From: Alisma plantago-aquatica
Lineage: Eukaryota > Streptophyta > Magnoliopsida > Alismatales > Alismataceae
Length of the DNA stretch: 64,000 nucleotides
Assembly (NCBI GenBank): GCA_963693085.1
Contig: OY856412.1
Location: 344,115,457 to 344,179,456 of the forward strand
Reading direction: 5' to 3'
Under the pieces are notes generated by a model. It had not been told where the DNA came from. It saw nothing but the letters and a program-made list of their open reading frames with translations, and did no database searches. Made by a program: the position numbers and the translations under genes. Shown piece by piece: positions 1 to 10,640 of this stretch (positions are counted from its first letter, which is position 1; the number at the start of each line of letters is the position of its first letter).

Positions 1-855
1 ATCATTCTTACTTCTAGTTTTGATGATGGAATGCTTTCTATTTCTCTTGAGTTCACATATGACTCTTGTGGTTCATTGAAACTTTTGATTTTGGTTCTTT
101 TCATAAGTCAACTGAAATATTTATTGCTTCTTTCCAATACTAGTGTTAGTGTGCTTATGTTTGGAAGCCTATAATGATAAATCTCTACTCTAAAGGCGTT
201 CTACATTACTATTATAATCTGCACTAATAAATAATATTGATTCTTAAATTTTTTTCCCAAAGACTGGTGTTAATTGGGCAGGGTGAATCAGTCAGAGGAA
301 ATTGATTAAAAGTAGGAAACATATTATAACTAGGACGAATTCTTTTTGCCATTCCACTAAAAATGAATAATATTTACATTCATTTGTAGGACAACCTACA
401 TATTTACACAGACACCACACAAACACCACTGTATGGATAATTGTTAGGTTGGTTCTATGAACAACCTAGTTGTGTTTTATTTACTATACTTTTTAGTACA
501 TTATTAACATGGTTTCATTTAGACATGTGGTTTGAATCCCACATAGGATACCATGAAGGTATGTCAAGGACCTAGCTAGCATTCGTAAGCCTCATTGGAA
601 GACATGCTAGTTATTTATTTGCAATTTTAGATTCTACTTTTTCTATATACTGTTGAGTTCCATGTTAGCTTCACCTGTTAGTTAGTCAACTGAGTTACGT
701 GTTTTCCCTTTTGGCACTCTGTGTGTAGTAGTAAAAGCTTGTTAACATGTCACCTTAAACAAATGGCCAATGAGGTATGTTTACAAATCTTATGATAGAA
801 ATCGGTCCAGCTTTTGCTTAAACAGTTCTTATGGTTAGTATATCTTGGCACCGGC

Positions 856-1075
856 TTGAGGGGGAGTAGAATGTGCAATATGTATATTTGCTTAGTGTGT
901 ACAACGTGAGTTTGTACACATGTTTAGTGAACTAAGTTCATATCTTTTCTAGATTCTTGGTTTTATGTACTAAGTGATGATTTCTTCTCAACTATAAGAA
1001 GAAGGTCAATCTCTTATTTCTAGTTTGTTGTAAAATTAAATGAAAAGTTTAGGAACAATTGCCTTGTTATCTCTA
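856..1075 (+). repeat. Possible Ty1/copia polypurine tract and LTR remnant
   Basis: The sequence CTTGAGGGGGAGTAGAATG at 855-873 matches the polypurine tract plus LTR start typical of plant copia elements. About 200 bp of AT-rich sequence follows, with a direct TTGTTGTAAAATTAAATGAA segment that could be the LTR polyadenylation area. No terminal CA, no second LTR and no adjoining pol coding were found, so this is at most a fragment. The call rests on the tract alone. Confidence 0.3.
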
Positions 1076-1138
1076 TTCCCCGACTTAATCTCATAATTAT
1101 CTGATGGTCTTTAGCTTCATACTTGCATTTATTGTTTT

Positions 1139-1342
1139 GATGCACTACAAGCTAGACCCTATGGTTGCATACTACTTTGGGAATGGAAATTGAGGATATT
1201 TGTGCTCTGATATCATGAAAACTGATGTTAAATTTGGTAATTGGCATTCTAGGATGAAGGCAATCATCTCTGTTATGGTGAGTAAGGTCTGCATCAACTC
1301 GGTGTCGTTGTGATGCACTACAAGCTAGATCCTATGGTTGCA
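1139..1342. repeat. 31-bp direct repeat pair
   Basis: Positions 1139-1169 and 1312-1342 carry the same 31 bases with one C/T difference (core GCACTACAAGCTAGA). The copies are 173 bp apart in direct orientation. This could be a local duplication in decayed repeat DNA; no function is implied. Confidence 0.6.
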
Positions 1343-4300
1343 AACTTTAGGAAAGTCTTTTGTATGCAGGAAATATACAAGTCGGTGGGAGTGCTCTCAG
1401 TCCAAATGTTTGGTTTTTGAACTTTTGTAAATTTATTATACCTCACTGAAACCAATTTTTTAATATTTTGCCAGGTATGCTCTCATGGAGATGGGTGATG
1501 ACAGTCCAGATCTCTCAATGGGCATGTTATAAGAACTTCAATTTAGAAGATGTACTTAGATCCTTAAAAAATTCTTGGAAAAGATTCCCTTACCTCTCGA
1601 GTATGCAAAAGTGTGCTTCACACCGGTAGCTCACCTTTCAAATGAGGTATTCAATATTTTCTGAGCATTACTTGTTTGCATAATTACTATATCTAAATAT
1701 ATATACACAAATTTCTACCTAGGTATTTATCACAATTATCCCCCATTCTAAGCCCCTCATATACACTATCATCTCAAGTTAGTATTTTTCCGTGTGAGAT
1801 TACTTTGTTGGATTCAGTCATGAACATATAAGCTTGTTTGAGAAGATTGTGCTCCTCTTTAGGCTTTCTTGCACAATGAAGGTGTATGTCATATTTTTCT
1901 CTTATATTAAGGATCATCAACTTAATGATGGTGTTTTTGGTGGTGTTGAGGACATTCTATAAATTGTCGTAGACCTTCTTGTATGGCCAACAACATCATA
2001 CAACTGTCAAAATGGCTCCAAGCAATATCAAAAAAGTGTTGTACATGGTGTAAAGATCTACCATGATTGAGTAGGTTTGTCTCCATAGTTCATCTATTGC
2101 ACATGGTGTTCGGTTTTAATATAGCTCCCCTATAAATGCACCAAAGTGCATCTATTTTTCTGGTTTTTGGTGTCCAACAAGGAAATCTACTTAAGCACTC
2201 CTTTTCTTGTTGGATTTGCATTCTTTCATTTTATAGGTGAAGAAGGAATGTCAACTTGGACTCCTTTCACTCTATCACGATGATGAAAAAGTCAATGGAG
2301 ACATTGGTGCTATTTCTCAGTCTCTATCACTTATCCTAGATCCAGGCCCAGCCTTTGGTCTTTATTTAAGTATCATAAAGACATAAATGATTCATCCTTT
2401 TTTGCCCCATACAAGACCTAGATCTGGGATTGTTCATGTTGACATTTCTCATTTAGAGCATGAAGGTAAGATTTCCATAGACCTATGTCTTTCCAAGGAG
2501 ATTCTCAATAATATATCTCCAACACTCTTGCCATGATGGATAATTTTGCCTTAGGATATGACCCATACTATGAGATCTTCTTCTCCAATCATATTTTAGA
2601 GGACTAAGATATTTTTTGGTATCCAAACAACACCCCATACTTTTTTTGCATATGTATTAGATGATTTCCAATAAGCGACCTTTGTCACTATGTTAAACAC
2701 ATTGGAGTTGGTGATGAATTGATACTTGGTGATAAACATTTCCTCCTCTATGAAATTTTGTACCTCAACACCTTGGGTGATAAAGATGTACATTTTCATT
2801 CAAAATTAGGTTATAAGTTCCATAATTCTAGGTTATAAGTTCCATAATTATGTCATTTTCTCTCACCTAATTGATAATACAATAACAGTTAAACCATCTT
2901 GTCTGTGGATCAGGCAAAGCCATGTGCATGTGCATAAAATTGAACACTTCTAGAATTGATGAATTGATACTTGCTAATAAAATAATAGCTAAGATTTGCC
3001 TTGGCTGGAAAATGTATAGTAAACAATCTCATTTAATAAAATAAGCAACGTTATACAACATTTTCCATGTGGGCATATATACAATATATAAAAGATCCGC
3101 CTTGGCTGGAACACATATTTGTCTTTACATGTTTGGTTTACATTTTTGGTATGTATTATGACTTGCTCATGTCATCACATGAGTATGCTCTTTGAATCTT
3201 ATCAAGTGGAATCACTATGTGAATGAATGTCCGTCCAGGTCACTGAATATAGCATAAGCTGGAGCTGTTATGCTCCTACTACTGTTGCAGAGTGCTAGTT
3301 ATAGTTATGGTAGTAGCAACAACAAGAAAAATAGGACAGCTGCCAGCAGATATACCAATGGGAAGAAAACTACTACCATGTGGTATGGTAACTAGAAACC
3401 ACACACCAAGAACATTACACATCATCTCTATGAAGGAAAGTATGTGTTATGACGCGCTGCAATGCAGTAGAAGGTTGGATAGAGAGAATAGCAAAATAGA
3501 TCATAACTATAACCATTACTGACTAATGGTAGTGACATTGAGGGGATGTCTAGAGAATAAAGTAGCCGACTACAAGTTATCCATTGTCCAGGTAGGCATC
3601 CTATCTAAAGTACAAGGAAACACTCCTATCTATGTTTGATGCATTAATTCTTGCAGTTTACATCTTCAATAACACAAAACTTGTATCTTTTGATAGGTTT
3701 TCATGCACAAGGACATGTGTGCATGCACATTCACACTTAAATATCTAGTTATACTGCACTTGGATGATTCTTTGGGTGGATCTCTATTGGTTCAGACTTG
3801 CAGTTGCTTATTAGTGCACTTCTAGATATTGATTGTAAGTATATGTTGTTTGATATCCGCACTTTGCAGTTGTGTGGTTATATTAATTTCTAATTGTCTT
3901 ATGGTTTATTGTAGTGGAAGATTTGAGGGCAAATACTATATACTCTAGCTATAGCAATAAATCACCTATTATCTAGTGGTTTTGGGAGGTGGTTCAAGGA
4001 TTCCACCATAATGTAAAGTTATTTCCTAAAGGAGCTCTGAAGTTGGCATGTTGAAAAGTAGATAGTCATATCAGGGAAGAGACAAATCCAATGATGTAGA
4101 AGTTATTGTATTGAATAAAAAAATATTGTATGAAAGTATATCAATGGTGTTGTATTCAATATAAGGGGCAAGGTAAAATGTCCCCCCCATGTAATTGTCA
4201 TTTGATTATAAATAAAAAATATTCATACATTTAGAAAATTGAGTTCGGCTGCAAATGGCATTCAATTAGAAAACTTGATAATGAACTGAAAATTGAATGA

Positions 4301-4599
4301 CTAAAAGCCATAAAAATATAGTAATACAGAAATAATATGTCATTAGTGGCTTTTTTAATAATCCATTACACTAAAAAAGAATCATTTCATACACCAACAT
4401 AATACAAAATAGTGGCATTTGTATAAAAGCCAATTGATGGATAATGGCTTTTTTATAAATGCCAAATGATGTTTTAGTGGCCTTTATTTGGCATTTATTG
4501 GAAGCCACTAAAGCCAAATGTTTAGTGGAATTTACAACTTATGCCACTATCTTTCTAGTGGCATTGGTATTAGAGGCATTTTTTTAAGTGTCAACAAAT

Positions 4600-4612
4600 G
4601 CCACTAAACATG
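4600..4612. repeat. Left half of target palindrome with TSD ATG
   Basis: GCCACTAAAC (4600-4609) followed by ATG (4610-4612) pairs with ATG (10659-10661) followed by TTTAGTGGC (10662-10670). Removing CACTA-1 and one ATG leaves a perfect 22-bp palindrome, so the element entered at its centre. Confidence 0.85.
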
Positions 4613-4650
4613 CACTACTACAGAAATGGCTTATAAAGTCACTTTTTAAG

Positions 4651-4998
4651 GTGCCGGTTGTATACAAAAACCGATACCTATAGTCTACAGTGTCGGTTTA
4701 TAACATAAACCGACATCCAATGTACGAAGGTCGACCAGACACGGGTACCGCTTTTATTAAGTGTCGGTTAATTAATAAACAACCGACACCTAAACTCAAC
4801 CGCCAAACCCAAAATTCCAGCGAACAAATTGGCTCCAAAATTTTAGTATATGTGTCGGTTCATAACTTTATAACCGACACCATAGGTTTAGTTGTCGGTT
4901 TTCATAAATAACCGACACTTAGTATAGGTGTCGGTTCAAAAATAAATAACCGACACTATAGGTTTAGTTGTCGGTTTTTTTTAAATAACCGACACTTA
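4651..4998. repeat. 5' subterminal inverted repeats of CACTA-1
   Basis: Seven pairs of TGTCGGTT and AACCGACA lie head to head with AT-rich spacers, at about 4651-4677, 4690-4714, 4761-4789, 4851-4881, 4890-4919, 4927-4957 and 4967-4998. In En/Spm, subterminal repeats bind TNPA and are needed in cis for excision; the arrangement here suggests the same role, although each pair is itself a small hairpin. The matching block at the other end is 10148-10640. Confidence 0.85.
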
Positions 4999-5446
4999 TT
5001 GCAACTTAATAGCAAACCAGCCCGACCGATTCTTCACTTTCCCTGTTTCATTCCCGATTTCCCTAACCTCCGACGATTTCTGCTCCCTGCCGCCGGTGTG
5101 CCTCCCTGCCGTTCGTGCTCCAACGCCCGTCACTGCCGCTCCTTCCTCCGTGCTCGCCCGTCATCGCCGTCACTGCGAGAAGCAGTCACCGCCCGCCCGC
5201 CCACCCGCCGGCCGCCTTCTCCTTCGGTGCCTCCACGCCGCCGCCAGTGCCTCCACGCCGCCGTCGCCAGGCCGACAGCTAGCTGCTTCTCCACCGCCAT
5301 CGCGCCACCGCAACCATCTTCTCCGCTTGCTCTGTCGTCGCCCACTCTGCACTGCCGTCTGGTTCGACCACATCTCCTCTCCAAACCGGCCGTAACTCAT
5401 CTAGCCCTAGCCCTACCTTCCAAGTTCGACCACACCTCCTCTCCAG
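4999..5446 (+). promoter_or_regulatory. GC/CpG-rich first exon of CACTA-1 (5' UTR)
   Basis: This block is sharply richer in C, G and CpG than its surroundings and sits directly inside the subterminal repeats, the place of the GC-rich downstream control region of maize Spm, whose methylation controls expression. It ends with a plausible donor CCAG|GTCAGA at 5447. Open frames in several phases on both strands reflect base composition rather than protein. The equivalent block in CACTA-2 is 62890-63430. The regulatory role is inferred from position and composition. Confidence 0.55.
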
Positions 5447-6221
5447 GTCAGATTCACACATTAATATTGCCAATAATATAGGAAATAAATGCTAGCTCCA
5501 ATTATAGACATATTGTATATGGTTTTGATCAGAAAAATGCATAAATTGTGAATAAAATATACTTAAAGCTCTATTATTCTTTTTGTTACAAAGGTATGTT
5601 GTTAATCATGTTAATTATGATTCTTCTATATATTCTGATGTCATTATATAATTATGTGATCCCAACATATTAAAATATTGAATTAGAATGATTTCATGAA
5701 TTATAGGGTTTTAAAGTTGATAAACATGTACATGCGGAAATAGGGTTATTAAACCAATGGTTATAACATAGTATGATCTTAATCTGATCTGGATGTTCAT
5801 ATTAATGTAGTATGTTAAATATGATGATTAGGGATACATATAATGTCTAGTAAAGATTCCTAGACCTTTTGTTTGAAACTATTGATTTCTTGATTTATTA
5901 TTTAATAATGCTCTGTTGATTAGGATTAACCATGTTGCCTGTAGTTTATAGACATTTATTATATATAAGTCTATTATTTAATAGTTTACCTATAATCATT
6001 GTTTAATAGTTTAGCTATATTCTTGGTGACAATCCTAATCACCCTTCTTTTGCTTAATGATGAACTGTAATGCACACATGTGACATGCTTGGAATGTAAA
6101 TGATGAACTTTTCCCTAAATTGCCAATCATGCTTTTAAAGACATCAATAATCACCCTAACTTGAAGAACTAGGATTTTAGGTATAAGAATGACAACACAT
6201 TATTTGTTGGCCTAAAAACCC

Positions 6222-6256
6222 ATCCAAGATTTACTCATTAGGAGTAAATCTTGGAT
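6222..6256. repeat. Perfect 15-bp stem, 5-nt loop hairpin
   Basis: ATCCAAGATTTACTC (6222-6236), loop ATTAG, then the exact reverse complement (6242-6256). It lies just upstream of the larger foldback and may be part of the same structure. Confidence 0.85.
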
Positions 6257-6275
6257 AGTCCCCAGTTTGGGACTG

Positions 6276-6471
6276 TTCTTGAACACCTAATCTCGCTTAG
6301 GATGTAAGTGTATATAATGTGTGTTGGGTTTTCAAGAAAATTTCTACAGCATTTTCCCGTTTGTTCTCTAAGTACATATGTACTTCGAGAACAGCGGGGA
6401 AATGCTGCCGAAATTTTCTTGAAAACCCAATACACATTATACACTTACTAGAGAGATTAGGTATTCAAGAA
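6276..6471. repeat. Long foldback (about 95-bp arms, no loop) in CACTA-1 intron
   Basis: The left arm (6276-6375) and right arm (6380-6471) are imperfect reverse complements, with long exact runs such as GGGTTTTCAAGAAAATTTC in the left arm and its complement in the right. The arms meet in the palindrome AAGTACATATGTACTT at 6370-6385. Because of the symmetry both strands show similar short ORFs reading W-V-F-K-K-I-S, which are not genes. It could be a foldback MITE in the intron or an intrinsic hairpin. A transcript across it would form an almost unbroken duplex of the kind cut by Dicer-like enzymes. Confidence 0.85.
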
Positions 6472-6581
6472 TGGGATAGGTGGTACACATTTATTATATA
6501 TAAGAATGACATCACATGTATTTGTTAACCCTAGACCCTAATCTTGTCCTAATATATACTTGTTTTCTCTTTGATCATAGA

Positions 6582-8846
6582 ATGGATAGATCATGGATGT
6601 CCATTCGCAATCGCTACACCCCAGAGTTTATTTCTGGTCTTGACCAGTTTATTAGATTTGCCGAGGAACATAGGAAACAACCTGGAGATAGGTTCTACTG
6701 TCCATGTAGGCATTGCGGTAACCACTTGAAAGTCAGCACTGGTGACGAAATCAAAACTCATGTCATGTGCAACAGGATTATACAAGGCTATACAGAATGG
6801 CACTGGCATGGAGAGATTTCAAACCCGAAACCAGTGGATGTCGATAGCAGTGCTTGTGTGGAAGAAGAAATTGCCTACGATGACGTAGATGTGAATGAAC
6901 CATTTTCAGTAGACATCGTTGATGCGATGCTGGATAGTTGTGGGGTAGAGCACACCGATCCACCTCCCATTTTTAGAAACATTATGCATGATGCCGAGAT
7001 GCCGTTATACAGAGGTTGTACTAAGTTTACGAAGCTTAGCGTTGTGTTGAGTTTGTATAAGTTGAAAGCTAACAATAGATGGAGCGACAAAAGATTCACG
7101 TCATTGTTGTCTTTGTTGAAAGAAATGCTTCCTAAAGGAAACGAGCTTCCAATCTCAACATACCAGGTAAAGAAATTGTTGTGCCCAATGGGAATGGATG
7201 CCAAGAAGATACACGCATGCCTGAATGATTGTGTATTGTTTCAAAAGGACTATGCAGATTTGAAAGATTGTCCAAAATGTGGTGCGTCGCGGTATAAATT
7301 GACGACTTCGGGGGAGTCCAAAACTGGTTCTCCTGCCAAGGTGATGTGGTATCTACCTATAATATCATGGTTTCAACGCTTGTTTGCCAATCCGATAGAT
7401 GTGAAGAGTTTGAGGTGGCATGCAGATGTTAAGAAAAATAATGATGGGATCCTACGACATGCGTCTGATTCCCCACAATGGAAGAAGATTGATCTATTGT
7501 ACCCTGAATTTGGTGAAGAAGTCAAGAATCTAAGACTTGGGCATTGTACAGACGGGATGAATCCGTATGGGACATTGAGCAGCCAACATAGCACTTGGCC
7601 AGTCATGCTTGTTATATACAATCTTCCTCCCTGGTTGTGTATGAAAAATAAGTATGTAATGTTGTCGTTGTTGATATCGGGCCCTAAACAACCTGGAAAT
7701 GACATCGATGTTTATCTTGAACCTCTGATTGATGACTTAAAGAAACTCTGGGGGGAAGGTGTGATGACCTATGATGCTTCACGAAGAGAGACATTTCATT
7801 TGCATGCTATGTTGTTTTGCACTATTAATGACTTTCCAGCATATGGGAATTTGTCTGGATATAGTGTCAAAGGAGCTAAAGCGTGTCCTATATGTGAAGA
7901 GAACACTGATTCAACAAGACTAAAACATGGCGGTAAGAATGTATATCTCGGTCATCGAAGGTTTCTTCCAAAATTCCATCCGTATCATAGGAAGCGCAAA
8001 GCATTCAATGAATTGAATGAGGAACGGAGTGCACCTAAACCTATACCAGGGGAGGTTGTTTATGAAAGAGTAAAAGACATTATCAATGAATTTGGTAAGA
8101 GATCACAATGTACTACATGGAGTGACAATTCTTCATTCAAGAAGAAGTCAATATTTTGGGATCTTCCTTATTGGAGTTCTTTGACAGTCAGACATTGTAT
8201 CGATGTAATGCACGTTGAGAAAAATGTCTATGATAGCATCATTGGTACTCTGTTAAATATACCAGGTAAGACTAAAGATGGGATAAAATCCAGACTGGAC
8301 CTACGTGAAATGGGAATAAGGTCAGAATTAACAGAATTACATGAAATGGGTAATAAAAGAACATACTTACCTCCTGCTTGTTACACGTTGTCTAGAAAGG
8401 AGAAGAAAGCTTTTTGTGAATGCTTGGTAAATGTGAAGGTGCCACATGGTTACTCATCCAACATCCGTAGTTTGGTATCAATGAAAGATTTGGAGTTGAT
8501 AGGTCTTAAATCTCATGATTGTCACAATCTAATGCAACAAATATTGCCCGTGGCAATTCGATCTATATTGCCGAAGCATGTAAGGTTTGCAATCACAAGA
8601 CTTTGTTTCTTTTTCAACAGTCTCTGCAGCAAAGTTATTGACCCTGAGTCTCTTGATAATTTACAAAGAGAAGTGGTTGTTACCCTATGTCAACTTGAGA
8701 TGTGTTTCCCTCCTTCGTTCTTTGATATCATGGTACATCTTGTTGTCCACTTGACTAGGGAAGTGAAAATCTTGGGATCGGTTTTCTTGCATTGGATGTA
8801 TCCCTTTGAACGAACATGTAGGGTTTTTGATTCCATCCTTGATTAG
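6582..8846 (+). CDS. TNP2-like CACTA transposase, C-terminally truncated
   Basis: The preferred start is the ATG at 6582, just after a splice acceptor; the frame is open upstream to 6516 but those codons fall in the intron. The product is about 754 residues. The N-terminus (M-D-R-S-W-M, then a C-x-C-x2-C cluster reading YCPCRHCGNH, and an H-G-E end) is the transposase-associated domain. Next comes the Transposase_21 core, with GMNPYGTLSSQHSTWPV, YNLPPWLCMK, LISGPKQPGNDIDVYLEPLIDDL and RHCIDVMHVEKNV. The end, FNSLCSKVID to HWMYPFER, is the start of DUF4218. Family members usually run on past YPFER; here an unrelated tail and a TAG follow at once, so the C-terminus is lost. TNP2-type proteins cut the element ends. 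Only the first exon is intact, so activity is doubtful. Confidence 0.85.
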   Translation: MDRSWMSIRNRYTPEFISGLDQFIRFAEEHRKQPGDRFYCPCRHCGNHLKVSTGDEIKTHVMCNRIIQGYTEWHWHGEISNPKPVDVDSSACVEEEIAYDDVDVNEPFSVDIVDAMLDSCGVEHTDPPPIFRNIMHDAEMPLYRGCTKFTKLSVVLSLYKLKANNRWSDKRFTSLLSLLKEMLPKGNELPISTYQVKKLLCPMGMDAKKIHACLNDCVLFQKDYADLKDCPKCGASRYKLTTSGESKTGSPAKVMWYLPIISWFQRLFANPIDVKSLRWHADVKKNNDGILRHASDSPQWKKIDLLYPEFGEEVKNLRLGHCTDGMNPYGTLSSQHSTWPVMLVIYNLPPWLCMKNKYVMLSLLISGPKQPGNDIDVYLEPLIDDLKKLWGEGVMTYDASRRETFHLHAMLFCTINDFPAYGNLSGYSVKGAKACPICEENTDSTRLKHGGKNVYLGHRRFLPKFHPYHRKRKAFNELNEERSAPKPIPGEVVYERVKDIINEFGKRSQCTTWSDNSSFKKKSIFWDLPYWSSLTVRHCIDVMHVEKNVYDSIIGTLLNIPGKTKDGIKSRLDLREMGIRSELTELHEMGNKRTYLPPACYTLSRKEKKAFCECLVNVKVPHGYSSNIRSLVSMKDLELIGLKSHDCHNLMQQILPVAIRSILPKHVRFAITRLCFFFNSLCSKVIDPESLDNLQREVVVTLCQLEMCFPPSFFDIMVHLVVHLTREVKILGSVFLHWMYPFERTCRVFDSILD

Positions 8847-8861
8847 TCTAGTAGCTAAAGA

Positions 8862-9767
8862 CCCTACATCAGTTCAACAATACTGCTGTGAGGCTTTTTC
8901 AATTTTTGCTTTAAAAACGAAGATGGTGATAATGGCTCCATTCAATGTAGAGTAAGTTTACTTTCCTTATTATAATTTGGACTTAAGAAAATTACATTTT
9001 ATTGTGGATTTTGAGTTATTAATTTTTAACTTTTTTTCCTCTAGGGGTAAGCATTGGGAGTTATTGGTTATTGCCCCCGAGACGTTCACTGTGTATTATC
9101 TAGATCCTAAGGGGGGTAAATTGAATACAAGATTTGGACACAAAATGAAAATGGAAATATTTTGGTGAGAAATATTTCATTTTTCATATCCGTTAACATA
9201 TGTTATTACATTACTATTTAATTGCAATGTTCTGTGTTACATTAACATGTAGGGGTTTTGAGGAGTACAAAAAGGCTGGAGGAAAGGTCCCCATGAAAAA
9301 GAACCACCAAATAATTTGTAAGAACGTGAAAGTAAGTTCCCTACTACAATATATGTATATATTATTTATGTGAACAATGCTTAATTAGTTGTATTTTTTA
9401 ATATTTTGTATGTTTGAATTTATAGTGTGCTACACAAGACAACGGATGGGCATGTGGATACTATGTCATGTGATATATGCACATGCTTGTCAAACATGCC
9501 GCAATGGACATCGATTGTATTGCTGATGTATTATATAGTCTCATTAGATAATATGAAATATATCAATCTTATTTATAGCTCATTAATTATATATATACAT
9601 CATTCTCTTTACAGGTGTTTAAAGTTGACCCCAGTACAGGAAAAGACTTACCAGATGTACATGAGCCCTATACGATGGGAGAATTAAATGAAGTAGTAGA
9701 AGAATGGGCAACAACCATACAATTAGTGGGGGCTTTAAAATATAATTGGGATCCTGATAGCGAATAA
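8862..9767 (+). pseudogene. Ulp1-like (C48) cysteine protease exons of CACTA-1
   Basis: Split coding pieces follow the transposase: about 8862-8950 (ends MVIMAPFNV), 9045-9164 (GKHWELLVIAPETFTVYYLDPKG), 9253-9331, about 9426-9546 (QDNGWACGYYV) and 9615-9767 (ends KYNWDPDSE, stop). Most are bounded by AG acceptors and GT donors. The H of HWELLV, the D of YLDPKG and the C of WACGYYV fit the catalytic His, Asp and Cys of Ulp1/SUMO proteases, a domain often carried by plant CACTA elements. A TGA follows GYYVM near 9466, and the donor after the fourth piece is lost, so the gene is broken. The abrupt change from DUF4218 to this region suggests an internal deletion that removed the transposase C-terminus. 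Confidence 0.75.
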
Positions 9768-10147
9768 TGACTAAACAATGATACTTTGTAAATGAATTTC
9801 TGAATTATAATATATGTGTGAATGTTTCTACATGTGTTTGAGTGAAAATGAATGAAAGTATTGGTTGCTATATGAAGTCTACATGTGTGAATGTGAATCA
9901 ATGGAACTACAGATTGCTAGCATGTGTGAATGTTTATAAATGTGTGAAAATAAAATGGAACTGTAGGTTGCATTGCTATATGCATGTGCTACTTTTTTAT
10001 TGTTAATTCTGCAGGTTTGCGGCCTGTTGTCGGCTGATATCAATGGATGTTGTAAAACCTGTAGTTCATAACTGAACTGAACAGGTTTCTCATCCTGTGA
10101 CCAGCCACAACAGGTCTGCAGACTGACAGAAAAAAAACCCAATAGGC

Positions 10148-10640
10148 GTCGGTTATTTGTAAATAACCGACACATAATGTTATAGTGTCGATTTTTTACA
10201 AATAACCGGCGTCTATTTCGTGTGGCGCGATGATATATGTTGTCGGTTATTTGTAAGTAACCGACACTGATAGTGCCCCAGATGGCGCCCTTACTGTGGC
10301 GCGAAGGGTTTGGTTGTCGGTTATTTGTAGATAACCGACACTGATGGTGCCCAAGATGGCGCCTTTCTGTGGCGAGAAGATATATGGTGTCGGTTATTTG
10401 TAGATAACCGACACTGATGGTGCCCAAGATGGCGCCCTTTCTATGGCGCAAAGGGTTTGGTTGTCGGGTTCGTACCTAATAACCGACGCCTATAGTCCCA
10501 TGATGGTGCGTTTCCGGTGGCGCACGAAGAGTTTGGGTGTCGGTTATCGAACCGACGCCTAATGGTTGGACTTTTAGTGTCGCCCACATAGGTGTCGCTT
10601 AGAAACCGACACTAAAGGCTTTAAATAACCGACACTAAAG
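10148..10640. repeat. 3' subterminal inverted repeats of CACTA-1
   Basis: About seven head-to-head pairs of TGTCGGTT and AACCGACA, several with the near-identical core GTCGGTTATTTGTAGATAAC. They are separated by a repeated spacer of about 60 bp containing GATGGTGCCCAAGATGGCGCC and GTGGCGCGAAG. The block mirrors 4651-4998 and is the probable binding array for the element's own protein. A minus-strand open frame across it is a product of the repeat. Confidence 0.85.

Larger units (their letters stand above)
1..4340. other. AT-rich intergenic DNA, no gene recognised
   Basis: No reading frame here has a recognisable domain; the longest are 60-80 codons and look like chance ORFs. Two traces of retroelements are listed separately (856-1075 and 1139-1342). 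A stretch around 1218-1260 reads M-K-T-D-V-K-F-G-N-W-H-S-R-M-K-A on the plus strand, which faintly resembles the N-terminus of copia GAG polyproteins, but it is too short to call. The rest is probably decayed repeat DNA. Confidence 0.5.
5447..6580 (+). other. Predicted 5' UTR intron of the CACTA-1 transposase
   Basis: A GT donor at 5447 and the acceptor TTTGATCATAG ending at 6580 bracket 1,134 bp of AT-rich DNA with no coding potential. The acceptor lies two bases before the preferred start codon of the transposase. The 3' part of the intron carries two hairpins, listed separately. Confidence 0.55.

Noticed and set aside
522..545. GTGGTTTGAATCCCAC, like a tRNA T-arm / B box
   Set aside because: No A box, acceptor stem or anticodon arm at the right distance; not a tRNA, and too little for a SINE call.
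5096..5400. Pro/Arg/Ser-rich ORFs on both strands in the GC-rich exon of CACTA-1
   Set aside because: Several overlapping frames are open because of base composition; no domain and no codon pattern favouring one frame.
6238..6528. Two similar short ORFs on opposite strands (VFKKIS)
   Set aside because: They mirror each other because the DNA is a hairpin; not genes.
9879..10451. 190-codon minus-strand ORF and its relatives at 37376-37922
   Set aside because: It follows the repeated subterminal inverted repeats of CACTA-1; the repeated peptide is a by-product of the DNA repeat.
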